64,000 nucleotides of DNA from Platycnemis pennipes (lineage: Eukaryota; Arthropoda; Insecta; Odonata; Platycnemididae): positions 109,157,027 to 109,221,026 of the forward strand of contig OW121856.1 of the NCBI GenBank assembly GCA_933228895.1. Reading direction: 5' to 3'. The position numbers were made by a program, and so were the translations under genes. Under the pieces are notes generated by a model that saw only the letters and a program-made list of their open reading frames with translations, did not search any database and was not told the origin of the DNA. Positions 32,200 through 43,800 of the stretch are shown piece after piece. The number at the start of each line of letters is the position of its first letter. The first letter of the stretch is position 1.

Positions 32200-33560
32200 C
32201 TGACATATGTGTCTTATCAATATAAAATTATTGTTGAATTCACGCCACACATGAATGCCATGTTGCAAAGACGTAGGAAGGCGAGAAAAACGTCTTTTTG
32301 GTGGAATTTCATTCATCCGGTAGAACTGATGAATGTGTAGGAGATGGGAATCAGGGGGAGGGGGATGCCTCGGACGCAGCGGGAGTAGGGAGGGGGGGGA
32401 ATAGGGAGGGGGGGGAGTAGGGAGGGGGGTGTTGCGCGGAGGCACGGCGCAGGCGCTCACTGATGATGCGGAATACGATAATCGCACAAAGATCATTTTG
32501 TGGATTCTGCAAGTCTTGTATCCTAAAAGCAAATGGCTTAGCCAATAACGCTGGCATTGAATATATATTCCCGATACACCGAGTACATTATCTATCGCTC
32601 GCATCACCCAAGCATGCATATAGAACTTTCCGTGGTTTCCCAACATCTGCCAACGTCCAAAACACGACCTTCCGAACGGAAATATGTAATTCGCGGTAAA
32701 ATAAGTGAATATCGCTTAAGGCATCTGTCTGCCCCATAGAGGTATTCCTCAGTTTTCTGTGTATTGTTCCAACGATATGGTCTATGCATTGTAATATGGC
32801 AATGACGTAACGAAACTGAAATTCCAGCTTTTTTTTTACCTTCTCTTGTATACTTTGACGAAAATTTGACTGACGTTATGCGGAGTCAGCGCCGAGGTTT
32901 ATCAAAGTAAGTTTCTAGTGCTGTAATTGTCTGTGAGGAGAATATTTTTAGCGTTTGATAAGTGTATGCATGTCAATATTTTAATAATCATTCCATGATA
33001 GAGGCTAGATGCGGGCAACACAACTATATGGGTAACTAGGAAACTGCTCGATTGGGAAACACATTGTCTTTTATTAAATAGCAGCGATGAATACTAATAG
33101 CAATATATATAATATTCCACAATAATGTTACTGCAAGAGAGTATTTCTTATTAAGGCAATATAGGGTAATAAAACTGAAGTCAGACATGCTCAAGGTGTT
33201 TGGTGGGCACTGATTACAAGCCTCATCTGCTGCCAGCCGGTATTGTACTCGTTCTCCCGACTTCAGACGTAAAAACATTTTAGAAGAGAGTATACAACTT
33301 CGAAATATAAAATGAAAATACTTTGAAAAGAGTGAACAGGGAGAGAGAGTACACTGTGGTCACGAAATCCTCTGATAAAGAGCCTCGTGAAAATTCAATC
33401 AATATTTCAGATAATTATAATAATATCCATCATTGGCTCTCTGACTCATAATTCATTTTCTTCAAATTGAAATTTCCAAAAATATAATTCATTGTCAACT
33501 TTTTTAAGTACCTCGGGACAGTATCCTATTGCGAGAATGGATTGTTCTACTTTTTTTGTT
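32200..33560. other. No gene; G-rich tandem stretch
   Basis: Apart from the G-rich repeat at 32371-32430 nothing is recognised. The 158-codon minus frame (32170-32646) runs through that repeat and is therefore not credible as a gene. Confidence 0.4.
32371..32430. repeat. G-rich tandem repeat, quadruplex-prone
   Basis: Three units of about 18 bp of the form GGGAGTAGGGAGGGGGGGG are arrayed head to tail. Multiple runs of three or more G on one strand satisfy a G-quadruplex pattern. Confidence 0.75.
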
Positions 33561-34251
33561 TAGTTGACAGAAACTTAGGCAACGTGATCGACTTTTGGTT
33601 TCTCCCATTGGCAGAAAATCAATGAATCATCATCAATTTTGGCAGCCAACGATTGCAGGCAGTTACCATGGACCTTGCGACGGCACCGGAAACGGGGCAT
33701 TGTGGGCAAAAATAAACACGAGTAGACGCTATGACATCGATGCGATCTGCAGTCGGCGCATGCGCGGTCGGACAGACCACTCTTTTCGAGTGCGATCGTA
33801 GCGCCCCAGTCGCAGACCTTCGGCGCAATGCGTGATGTGAACAAATGAATGCCGAAAAAAACGGTCGCTCCACGCCCACCCCACTTCTGTCCTGAGGGCG
33901 AGACCCTTGGCCCTCCCCTGTATTTTTTGGATCCGAGTAAGGAGACGAAGAAGGATTTCCCGTCAGCCGTCGGCTCCTTTCTTGCAAGACGGCGGACCCA
34001 CCCAACGGACGCTGCAGTCGAGAAATACATATCGCGGCGCGCGGAGCAGGGGTGTCCAATATATATATTATGTACACTTTGGCGCGTGGCGTTTCAAAGG
34101 GGAGTGATTGATGGAGCGGCACGTGCTGCTTCGCCTTCCTTCTGCCGCGCGGACTCTCAATCGTGAACGACAGCGAACTTCTAGATAGTGTTGGCTCAGC
34201 GTTGGCACACCGCATGCGGACTGGATGAAGAGCGACTTTATGGAAATTTAT
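33561..34251. other. GC-rich island with the longest open frame
   Basis: The longest frame in the window (33619-34269 minus, 216 codons) overlaps frames on the same and opposite strands (33575-34030 minus, 33849-34166 plus). Composition is Arg/Ser/Pro/Ala-rich with no domain, and its end abuts the MITE at 34252. A CpG-rich regulatory island is as likely as coding. I would not annotate a protein. Confidence 0.35.
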
Positions 34252-34771
34252 TATAGGGTAGTATACCATATTTTTTTAATTTCCGGATTTTGAATAGTAA
34301 AAAGACCCTTATTTTTCCATTTTTTCATCCTCAATTATTTCTCGAGTTATAATCGGCGAAAAACTGTTGTTTTTAACCCTTTCGGAAAAGTGGGCGTGGT
34401 GCCACCTCTGACGTATATCGACTTCGTCCAATCACAAATGAGCCCGCGAAGCTACTTCGCCTTATCGCAAAGGACACAGCTGACTCTTTCAATAGGAGCG
34501 ATTGCGACAGCATTTGTGCGGCAGACCTTCCGAGAACCCCCTCCACTCCCTTCCCTTCCACTAATAGCAGTCAAGGACGGGAAAATGACGTCAATGTCAT
34601 CAAAGCAGCTTTTTCGGTGGGCGTCACCTTTGGCTTATTTTAATTTTTGATTTTTTAGTGAATGACTGTGGTTAGAAGATTAATGTTTTCACTAAAATTC
34701 GTTTTCCGTTTCCATCTAACAATTTCATGCACAAAATTGCGATTTCGGTTCAGAGTAAACGCCCCCATTAA
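34252..34771. mobile_element. TAATGGGG-end MITE, copy 3 (inverted)
   Basis: The family of 5325-5857 in the opposite orientation. The end GCCCCCATTA is at 34761-34770, with the shared GACGTATATCGACTTCGTCC and CCGCGAAGCTACTTCGCC blocks inside. The other terminus is diverged. Confidence 0.85.
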
Positions 34772-34774
34772 AGT

Positions 34775-35020
34775 CATATTCCATCCAAATATTGACAATC
34801 CACATTCACAATCCATAGTCAGATTTAAAACTATTTCCATTGCATATCCAATCAGCATCGTTAACCAACTCACGCCCAGGCGTTCCTATCTCAATTCAAC
34901 TTTCAATCATCGGGAGATATATTTGATTGACTCCCAGGATCGACTCTTCAAAGTCGAATTCAAAGATTTTCACGAACTAGCCATAAAAACTTTAGCGGCG
35001 TTACCCGTTGAAATAACACA
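34775..35020. other. No gene recognised
   Basis: A 141-codon frame (34662-35087 plus) runs from the MITE into the SINE below and is therefore an artefact of joined repeats. Confidence 0.45.
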
Positions 35021-35126
35021 AAAGCAGGTATTCCACAGAGAAAAAAAATCAATCGCCTTGACCGGGACTCGAACCCAGATCCCCTGATTTCCGGCCAGGT
35101 TCTCTGCCAGTTGAGCTACCGGCCGG
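35021..35126 (-). repeat. tRNA-derived SINE, intact head
   Basis: Read on the minus strand the head has CCGGCCGGTAGCTCAACTGG (A box region), a D/anticodon-like arm, GGGTTCGAGTCCCGG (B box, 35062-35076) and GGTCAAGGCG. A body then starts ATTGATTTTTTTTCTCTGTG. Both pol III boxes are close to consensus. The missing clean acceptor pairing and attached body make it a SINE, not a tRNA gene. Confidence 0.82.
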
Positions 35127-35205
35127 AATTCAGGGGGTCCAGGTTCGAGTCCCGGTCAAGGCGAATGATTTTTTTCTCTGCGGAATATCTGCTACCCTCA
35201 AAGTC
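35127..35205 (+). repeat. Second SINE copy, head to head with the first
   Basis: GGTCCAGGTTCGAGTCCCGG, TCAAGGCGAATGATTTTTTT and CTCTGCGGAATATCTGCT repeat the B box and body of the 35021-35126 copy in inverted orientation. The A-box half is missing, so the two share one head region and form a large hairpin. Confidence 0.8.
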
Positions 35206-36125
35206 GACTAACGGCAACCCATAATGCAATTCACTCGTAGGCTTCCGATGCGCTGGTTTCATAGCCTCAACATTTCTTCCGTGCAAGTTGGCTAGCAAGA
35301 AAGTAGTTTCGCAGGTGATTATCTCGAAGGTCACGGAGGGCCATCACCTCCAAGACACTGAAGAAACTGTTGTAATGACCATGGAAACTCTCGTCTTAAA
35401 AGCCAACTTACGCGGAAGAAAACAGAAAAGAAATGAAGAGGTTAAGATCCCGAATTCCTTTCGGCAAGAATGGCGTACGAAAGCTTTGTAGGCGAGCTTG
35501 AGATGCCATTTAAAACGACAGATATTTTACGCCTCATTTATCTCAAAGAGCGATTTCCTTGTGACTAGCGACACAATTGGAGTAAGAATGCAATGTACAG
35601 TTTCATGAAACTCTGATGGATGGAAAAAACATAACAGAAAAAGAAAAACGAAAATAATTGGTAATGGTTGGCTTTCAAAGCTTGCGGATACACTTTAATC
35701 TTCCACAGCGCAATTTATCCAGTATAGAAATATTAATGGTATGAGTGACACATTATTTCATTTCTGTAATGAAAAAAGATTAATTTGCTGGAAAAATACG
35801 AAAGAATACTAATTTTAAACGATGCTTCATCGTTCGTGAGGGTTAATTGAATGAGCAGTACTCCTTCTCCCCTTGATGTTCTAGGACAACCAGGATTTAA
35901 ATTTTATTTGACATCAAAAGAATTTTGATGGCAAGAATGCAACGTAATCTGGTGTTTCACCCAAGAATAATTACTAGCTAAAATCAATTACTTCATTCAA
36001 AGGAAATGTGAAATTATTATTTTTCCATTTTATCTGCAATTAGGTGACTAAATTAAAGCCCTTCGATAATTCCACTGAACAATTTTACAGAATATCGACA
36101 AAATCATTTTTGTGTTCATCATTTT
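35206..36125. other. No gene recognised
   Basis: AT-rich with no identifiable features. Confidence 0.4.
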
Positions 36126-36289
36126 TGTGGTGGCCTAGAGGGTAGAGCACTGAGCTATTGACCGGAGGGTCCCGGTTTCAAATCCCGGGCAAGAGCCTTT
36201 CCGGACACCCCCATCTAAAATCCTGGCGATTCAATTTTCTGCGTGTCAGAACTTCGTAGCAAATCGCAGGTGGCCCAGGGAAAGGAACT
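36126..36289 (+). repeat. tRNA-derived SINE
   Basis: GGTGGCCTAGAGGGTAGAGC (A box) and GTCCCGGTTTCAAATCCCGG (B box) lie 30-35 bp apart as in a tRNA, with a loop-like segment between. They are followed by a unique body (CCTTTCCGGACACCCCCATC) that runs to the left end of the next element. Whether the SINE continued beyond that junction cannot be judged here. Confidence 0.75.
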
Positions 36290-38296
36290 GGGGGCCGATT
36301 GTGTAACTCGGCTAACGTTCGATCGTTAGTGACCCGTTCACTCTCGATCGAGCTCACCGTCTTCGAACGAGGATGAAAAGTGCGATTGTATAAGCTCGAT
36401 CGTCAGCAGGCAATCGAAAGTTACGGTGTTGTCAGATTTACAGCATATTTCGCACTTGTTTCTCTTGTACGCATGCGCAAAGAGCTTATTTTGAAGTAGT
36501 TGCATTTATTTTGAATATCAAGAATTAATAATAAACATTACAATGCCTGAAAATTTAAGATAACTTCCTCACGAGTATTATACAGTGGCCTCAATGCGTT
36601 CCCAATTGATAAATTAATTCATAATTACTTGTCATACCCTGACTTTCACAGACAATTATCAAAAACGTCTGCTTAATTCGCAACTCATAATATTTCATTA
36701 TCACTCAAATTGTGTTCTCTATTGCTGATAATGCATAAAAAATGGTACGTCATGTTGAAATTCTATATTATCACTCCGGATATTCTCGTCATCTAATTTA
36801 ACTAATGTTCTACGGTTCACTGTAAATATCATTTAGCAAAACTACGCTCAACGTATTGGCACATATATATGTATCTTCAGATAGAAATTGATTAGGTTAT
36901 TTATAGATACACAATTAAATACTATCCTCAATCTAGTCACCAGCATTAAAGCAATAGTCAACCTTTATTACTATTGAAACACTTTCACAGCGTTCTCCAT
37001 CACATCAAAGATAAATACATATGAAACTCACTTTTAAAATTCCGTGCCGCCTGTCTCTCTTGTAGCATACCTATTTTCCCATAACCATATTTCTTGTACG
37101 TAGGTACACGATAACCTACCGTGAGATATATAAGGCAGCATTAAATAATTTACACAACTTCTCCAGGCACACACAGAGGCACACAAATAAAGGCACAATC
37201 CTATGGCTAATGACATCAAGGCGAGTGAATGAAAAGATTATCTTTTGAGTAGGCAAAATTTAATGAATAAAGCATAACGAGACAGCATGTGTTGCATAAG
37301 TCGACAAAAATTATCACCCTTTCACTTGGACGTAAACAACAACAGTCATAATTTAAAACACTCTCAAACAACACAGTAATCCCTTACGAGGGCAAATCGT
37401 AATGCTTATTGATAATTAGACATTACCTGCCTTAAACGTAGACGGAATAATTATTTCAACACAATCACATTGGACACCACTATGCAATGAAATAAAAAGA
37501 TGTCACTTGGGGTGGGAAATTTTACTGACTGAAGAATAACAAAGCACTACACTGTTTATCCTTTCACCACTTTCACTGGGACGTAAACAATCACACTTAC
37601 AAGACAAGAGAAATCCCCCTCATTTCAATTCACATAGACTGCAAATCTTACTTTAAGGCAATAGGTGAAACGACGAAATAATTGCCGACAACAATTTTCT
37701 CTGACATCTGTATAGATACCATAACACATGCAATCCATCACAGTTCACTAAAAACATTGTCAATCGCTGAATTGCCACAATGTGTAGTCACAACACACGC
37801 TATATCTTCACTATGTATTATTCTCACCGTAAGTGGCATTGCTCAAGTGAAACTGTTGATGCCAATGCTGAAATTAAAAGTTGAAATTATATGTAACAGT
37901 CCGATATCTTGTTTTAAATTGCTATTCATTACATTCACCCACCCAACGTTGCTATAATTATTCTAATTAATTCACTCTGTCACATCATACACAGCTTTTT
38001 AAGCAATTTGATACTTCAAATTACATTCTTATTCCCTAATAGTTCAAACAACGTTCCTCACAACGATAATGTATCACTTATACATTAAAATGCAAACAAA
38101 AACAAACCTTCCAACGATTGAAAATGGCCGTAACGTCAAGTATATAGCAGTCGACGGGTTTCCTTCGATCGTGAGCCGAAAAACCTTCGACCGTAAAGTT
38201 ACACAATCGCGCCTTCAATTGTTTTCGAAGAATTACCCACAACACCACGGAATACGGCTCTTTACGTTCGAACGTAAAGTTATACAATCGGCCCCC
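36290..38296. mobile_element. 2.0-kb DNA element with two-layered inverted ends
   Basis: The left end GGGGGCCGATTGTGTAACT (36290-36308) is matched by the complement of 38278-38296 (GGGGGCCGATTGTATAACT). A second copy of the core CGATTGT(A/G)TAA lies 88 bp inside the left end (36383) and, inverted, 81 bp inside the right end (38199-38209). The ends are also rich in GTTCGATCG/GTTCGAACG-type palindromes. The 1.7-kb interior is AT-rich, holds no long frame, and contains a repeated TTTCAC(T/C)(T/G)GGACGTAAACAA motif (near 37320 and 37567). Superfamily unknown, with no clear target duplication. It is best read as a non-autonomous DNA transposon. Confidence 0.65.
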
Positions 38297-38299
38297 TGG

Positions 38300-38681
38300 C
38301 CCCCCTCCCATCCTGAATGTGTGAATTTCATACGCCATTGGCTTAATACGGGGTGAGCTCTATTCTCACCTATCAAAACCAACGTTCGGGTTGAATCACT
38401 GAGTGAGTGAATGAGTATTCTGAACGCCTTACGCCGGGGTAGTGGCGAGCCATGCAACCTTGAGAGAATAACCGGCATTCAAATAATGCAATGAGCAAGT
38501 CATCACGAATTGAGTTGAGCAAGCGGAAAAGTGCGTCAAATGGTGGACGATTTCATAAATATCCAGTTTTTATCTCACTCTCCCTGAAGTCTTGAAACAC
38601 TATTGATTTTTTTAAATAACACGCCGGAGAGGAAAATTGAAGAAGAACTGGAATTAGGAATTGCAAATATACCCTAGGTAT
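38300..38681. other. No gene recognised
   Basis: Nothing identified. Confidence 0.4.
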
Positions 38682-38846
38682 ATCAAGGAAGATGACTAAT
38701 AACTGTTTTTGGGGTTATCCGCGTTTTTAGTTAAAAAGTAGCCGCTACTTTTTAACTAGTAGGGTAAAAACGCGGATAACCCCCAAAACAGTTATTAGTC
38801 ATATCGATGGACCGCGAAAGTTTTAACAACTTGATCAAGGAAGATG
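38682..38846. mobile_element. 139-bp hairpin insert with 13-bp direct repeats
   Basis: Direct repeats ATCAAGGAAGATG (38682-38694 and 38834-38846) flank a segment whose arms 38692-38729 and 38765-38802 are complementary over 38 bp with one mismatch (TGTTTTTGGGGTTATCCGCG). Inside lies a second palindrome, 13-bp perfect arms around one base (38730-38756, GTTAAAAAGTAGC). The long duplication is more like target-primed retroposition than a cut-and-paste event. No known family recognised. Confidence 0.75.
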
Positions 38847-38849
38847 TGA

Positions 38850-39440
38850 GCAAGAAGTAAAAGAAAGAAAAAGAGCTGGATTGGAGTTGAGAAGAATGCA
38901 GAACGGAATAAAATCAACCCCAACATCAATTAAATAAATGATCATGGCTCTGTGGCATATCACTTACAGGGCACAGTCCATCGAACACCGAGACAAGAGG
39001 AAAGTGTAAACACTTTCTATTATGGTGCGAACCAGCGGCTGCCCTTTCGATGCATCATCGTGCACGAGACTTCCGCTCATTTGAGTTGGTTCCTCGCCAA
39101 CTGGATCACGATTCTCTAGAGGGAGTCACTCATCGTTCGACCCACTCATCCATCCTAGGGACCCATCTCCCCAAAGCATCGCTATTTTCACTCGAGAGCG
39201 ACAAGATGTCACCTGGCCGACCAAACAGCGTTGGACCTGATTTGCCCTCCCCTCCATTAACCCTCAGCCTGACATTTCGCCTGTTGTCCTTGGCATGTAT
39301 CACGCTCACTTGCGTCTTACCCGGGACGAGATTCCCGCCTGCATATTCGCATCGGTGCATTATCACTGGTCCCTCGGGAGGTGGAGTCTCTATGAGTACC
39401 GTGGATCACTGCATGTATTGCATTTGCATGCATTGCATTT
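38850..39440. other. No gene recognised
   Basis: A 130-codon frame (39050-39442) mirrors a minus frame and ends at the LINE junction. No domain seen. Confidence 0.4.
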
Positions 39441-39921
39441 GATAACTTTATTAGCGTAACCAGTCTATTAAATGAATTAAATTGGGAATCATTGTCAGAT
39501 CGCAGGTTGAAATTTACACTTAATCTCTTAAACAAATTCCAAGTCCGTATTTTCCGTGATGATTTTAAAAATATTTTGCGAACCCCAATTTACTATGGTA
39601 GACTGGACCATAATCACAAAATTAGAGAAATAGATTGCCGAACTGACAGATTCAAAATGTCCTTTTTTCATCGTACAATTAGGGACATGAATAACGGTAA
39701 ATGTATTTAGTACGAGTGTAGCAATTGATAGCATTGGTAGCTGCATGTTAGTATAAGGACTTAAAGCTAACCCAACTAACAGCATGTTTTTGCATGTATG
39801 CTTTGTTATTTAAATTTTTAATTACAAATTGCATGCATGATATGTAGTGCATGTTTGGTGAGAGTTCAGCCCCTGCCACACACCTTTTTGGTGGCTTGCA
39901 GGGTATTATGTAGATGTAGAT
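39441..39921 (+). mobile_element. LINE-A1 3' part
   Basis: It begins at GATAACTTTATTAGCGTAAC, passes WESLSDRRL and DRFKMSFFHRTIRDMNNGK coding (partly open at 39492-39710), and ends with the complete tail and GATGTAGATA. It directly abuts the piggyBac fragment, and the open frame reads through the junction. Confidence 0.92.
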
Positions 39922-39924
39922 ATA

Positions 39925-40769
39925 TTGACCAGCAAATGACCGGCCAAACCTCTGCAGAGATCAGTTACAATGGCCATTTAGACAAATGTCATTCGTTGTT
40001 TATGGATAACTATTACACCAGCGTCAATTTGATCCACGAACTGCTTGAGAGGTCGGAAATGCATGAGTCGTGATCGATTCTTTTGTATTCTGCAAGCCCT
40101 TCATTGTATTGCACAGGAACTCTTAGGGCAAATCGGAAAGGCATCCACTCCGAAGTGGCAAAGGCTAAATTGAGACGAGGTGAAGTTATGGATGCCTTTA
40201 CTAACGATGGTATCTGCGTTCTAAAGTGGAAGGACAAAAGGGACGTTCTGATGATCAGCTCCGAATTCGGAAGTCGCATGGTTGACGTGCCAACCCGAAG
40301 AGGAGACAGGCTCGTTCCTAAACCTGAGGCCGTTGTGAAGTTCAACGAATCAATGGGCGGAATAGACCACTTTGATCAGATGATGGCATACTATCCTATT
40401 GAAAGGAAAACCCTTAAATGGTAAAAACAGTTGTGCATCCATATCTTTCACCTCATCCTTGTCAACAGCTTTTTCCTCTACCGTACACCTTCCTAAAAAA
40501 ATTCTTTATATTAACTCCGACGCTCTGTTATTTAATCCCTCATTTTACCATCATGCCTTCCTGATCCTAAATCCCTTGTATCCTCAAAATCTTTATCCCA
40601 CTACCCCGAACTCATCCTTGTAGAAGGCGGCAGAAAGAAGACGTATCGACGCTGTAGGTATTGTTACAACATCGGGCGCAGGAAGGAGACAGCGTATTTA
40701 TGTCCTAATTGTGAGGGTTCTCCAGCACTTTGTCCCGAGTGCTTTGCCTCGTACCAGCAAAAATTGTAA
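39925..40769 (+). pseudogene. piggyBac-like transposase, 5'-truncated
   Basis: One reading frame carries the C-terminal half of a piggyBac (PGBD) transposase: HLDKCHSLFMDNYYTSVNLI (the third-Asp region), GTLRANRKGIHSEVAKAK, VLKWKDKRDVLMISSEFG, VVKFNESMGGIDHFDQMM, AYYPIERKTLKW, CIHIFHLILVNSFFLY and a terminal cysteine-rich segment with CRYC, CPNC and CPEC pairs ending at 40769. In-frame stops occur at 40071 and 40422, with more after about 40495, and 40080-40110 looks altered. Enzymatically dead. The N-terminal DDE residues are missing, lost upstream of the LINE junction. All preserved blocks stay in the same frame, so decay is by substitution and modest in age. Confidence 0.93.
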
Positions 40770-40860
40770 CTAAAATTGTAAATATATTTGTAAATAAAAT
40801 TGTAAATAAATTGCTAAATAAAATTTTAAATAAAATTGTAAATAGCATTTTAATTTTGTC
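40770..40860. repeat. AT-rich tandem repeat
   Basis: AAATTGTAAATA-type units of 12-14 bp are repeated at least six times directly after the transposase stop. It was probably part of the original element's 3' UTR. Confidence 0.65.
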
Positions 40861-43800
40861 AGGAGGTATTTTTTAATATGTAATTAGAAATTGTAACAAA
40901 ATCAACAAACCACGTTTTGTATGTATCTTATTCTATATTTAAAAAAATATTTTTGAAGTAATTAATTTAGTGGTTTCAGTGTCATTTAGTGATAAATATC
41001 TTGTTTTTTTAAATATAAGATATTTTCAACGCAAATATTTCTCTTTTCAATTCTCAATTTGGTTTTAGATATATCATATTTTTTTACATAAAACATATTT
41101 TATTATATTATTTCGTATTTATATATTGATTTGGTATTTCCATTGTATTACGAATCCAATCTTTCGCCTCGTATGAGTAGAAAAAAACTTTAATCATCGT
41201 TCTTGCTTTTGGTGAGTGGGTACGTAATATAGAATACAGATGCTGTAAATCTCTTCCAATTAATATATATATTATTGAATTTTCAACTCCAACTGAAACC
41301 AATTTAGCACCAAAATTCAAAACTTTCGTACTACCAGTAAAAAATAAAACTTTAAGCACTTGGTACAATATTCTTCTCAAGATCTGCAATGCGTGACCTG
41401 AATGAACCCTGTCAAGCTAACTTAAATTTGTTTTTGGCTTCACTTCGGAAGTGAGTTATGACAAAGTTTGGGGTTGATTTTTTCCTTCTTTCTGCAACCA
41501 TTTCTACCCTGGCACCAGAGTCACCACCCCAAAGCCCAGAAAAGTACACGTGTCGGCTAAATCCTTACCTCACACCCATGTTTATGACATACCGAAGGCT
41601 TCCTAGAAAGCTGTCTTCAAAGTACATACAATCGGACCGACTAAATCCTGCCGTTTGCAGCGTGCTATTATCTACACATACATCGTCACACTCCTACCTC
41701 TTCTCGGTCTTACCCCTCCAACCTCAGCGTAGCCGCCCTGAGTGGTGCACACCAAGGGACGTCCTAATCCACCATCGTAAATAAACATAGAGAAATCTTA
41801 AAAGAGGAATATCTTGCAACACAATCAGCTGCAGCAAAATCGCAAATGCTATGTGAAACCCTTAGTTGTTTTGTTTCTAACGCTTACGGGTGGTCGTCTG
41901 AGCGGAAAGGTTTCGGATGGAGTGAAAAGTATGTAAAGAGTAAAACCATCGATCGAAATAATGGGTTGCGAAGGCAGAAGAACAAATATTATTCAATATT
42001 CTAGGACCCCATCCTTATACTCAAATGCAGAAGCACGAGCAGAAGTTCACGGAATTACTATCCTATTCAAGCAGTTGCCCACAAAGATTCTTTTTACTTC
42101 TAATCTTTATTACTTCCATCAAAACCCTGGATCTTTAATAAAAATTAGCTGCTACCAATAACAAAAGAAAATACATGCACTTTACATACACATCGCCGCT
42201 GCTGCATGTAAGAAACGAAGCGGAAAAAAAATAGAAGACGACAAAACTATTCATGTGTATGCAACCCGCATCACGTGTCTATCCCTGGTCACGGATGACG
42301 TGATATCACGTCATGAAAACAAATTCGAAAAACAAACAAATGAGAGCGCTGAAATTTTTTTCATTATTTTTCCTGACTTAGTTGGCATCCATACTTACAT
42401 TTTACATAAAAAAAAGATAGCCGCCACGGGGTGAAATTAGGCCGTATATGGGCCGCATTGAAAGTGTTATTATATGAATTAGCACCACTAAAAATCCACG
42501 CAGGTTTCGTCATGCGTCAAGATCAAAATGTTTCTATGTAAGAGAGCTTAGATAATTGTAACAAGCAGGCATTACACATTTAGACCAGTTAGAATTTTTC
42601 AATATTAGACTCTCCTCCAAATGATATTTATTATATACCATGTTATACGCTATTTAGATAATTAGTACAAGTTTAGCTGGAGTGATCCGTTAACAGATTT
42701 TCTTCAGAAGGAATTTTTTCTTTAGCAAGAGATATTCTCTTAATTGTGACTGATTTGATGTACCAACGTTTTCATTCAAGTCTAGAATACTGATTTTTTT
42801 AAACACAAAATTTTGAAGTGCGTTATTTGAAGTGAAAAAACATTGTATCGTCTGGCGTTATAAAACGTTTTCAAATACAAATGAATGTTTTCTGCTCGAT
42901 GGCGGTGCCAACGTGGGCGGGAACGGAAGATTTAGCGGTTATATTTCACGATAAATTTTAGCGGTTATATTTCGCGATAAATTTTGGCGGAAATATTTGA
43001 TGGAAACTATATATATTTCGCAATGCGGAGACAATTCTGATAACAGCAAGATAACTTCTGGTTTTAACTATGCACAAGTAATGTTTAACACCAATTGCAA
43101 ATTTTCCAATTTTTCGCTCCGTGCAGGTCCGATGCCATTATTCTTTATGTCCTCAGACCTGTTTTCAAAGACCTGGCTTAGGAGCCATTGCATACAACTT
43201 ATAAACCTCCCCTTTACCTTCGCCGATAAACATTATTCCATCACTTTCTTCCATCCAATTCGGATTGTAAGGGACGATGGTGTTCCCGTTCCGTTACATA
43301 ATATCCTGACTTTTAGATAAGCGCCTTTCACATCGAAAGGAAGAGTCAAGACCCATTCAATCACTCGCAATCTCTTCACTCGCTGCCCCAGTTCCCCCTT
43401 CCATTCAAACGAGACCTCTGCCTGCCCTTTCATTGGCCCTCCATTCTGCCCCTCTTCCTCTTTATTGGCGGCGTGGGCGTGCAAGGATCCCTTACCCTGA
43501 CGACGACAGTCCCCTTCGCAATACCCTGCCCCTTTCGGTACTCCCATCCAATTCCCCCGTCTCAGTGTCATCCGCTCATAACGCACTTCCACATAGGAAT
43601 GAATATCTGTTCCCGTCACTTTACTCCGTTGGGTCAAGAGGTTAAAGTGGCCCCCGCACTAAACCAAAAAGAGGAATGACCGCGAACATCCATCCACAGG
43701 CTCTCCTACCCTTCCTGCAACAATGCCAAGGTCATGCAGTTGGATGGGTGTGCGAATACTTTAACAGCTCGCTACAGCTTCCTCTTTTCATAAAACCTGC

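Noticed and set aside
32170..32646. 158-codon minus frame
   Set aside because: It runs through a G-rich tandem repeat, and the proline-rich run is simply the repeat translated.
33619..34269. 216-codon minus-strand open frame
   Set aside because: It overlaps frames on both strands in GC-rich DNA, is Arg/Ser/Pro-rich without a domain, and ends at the boundary of a MITE.
34662..35087. 141-codon plus frame
   Set aside because: It joins the inner end of a MITE to a SINE, so it is an artefact of adjacent repeats.
35021..35126. Functional tRNA gene
   Set aside because: Both pol III boxes are good, but the acceptor ends do not pair, an A/T-rich body is attached and a second inverted copy adjoins it. 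SINE is the better reading.
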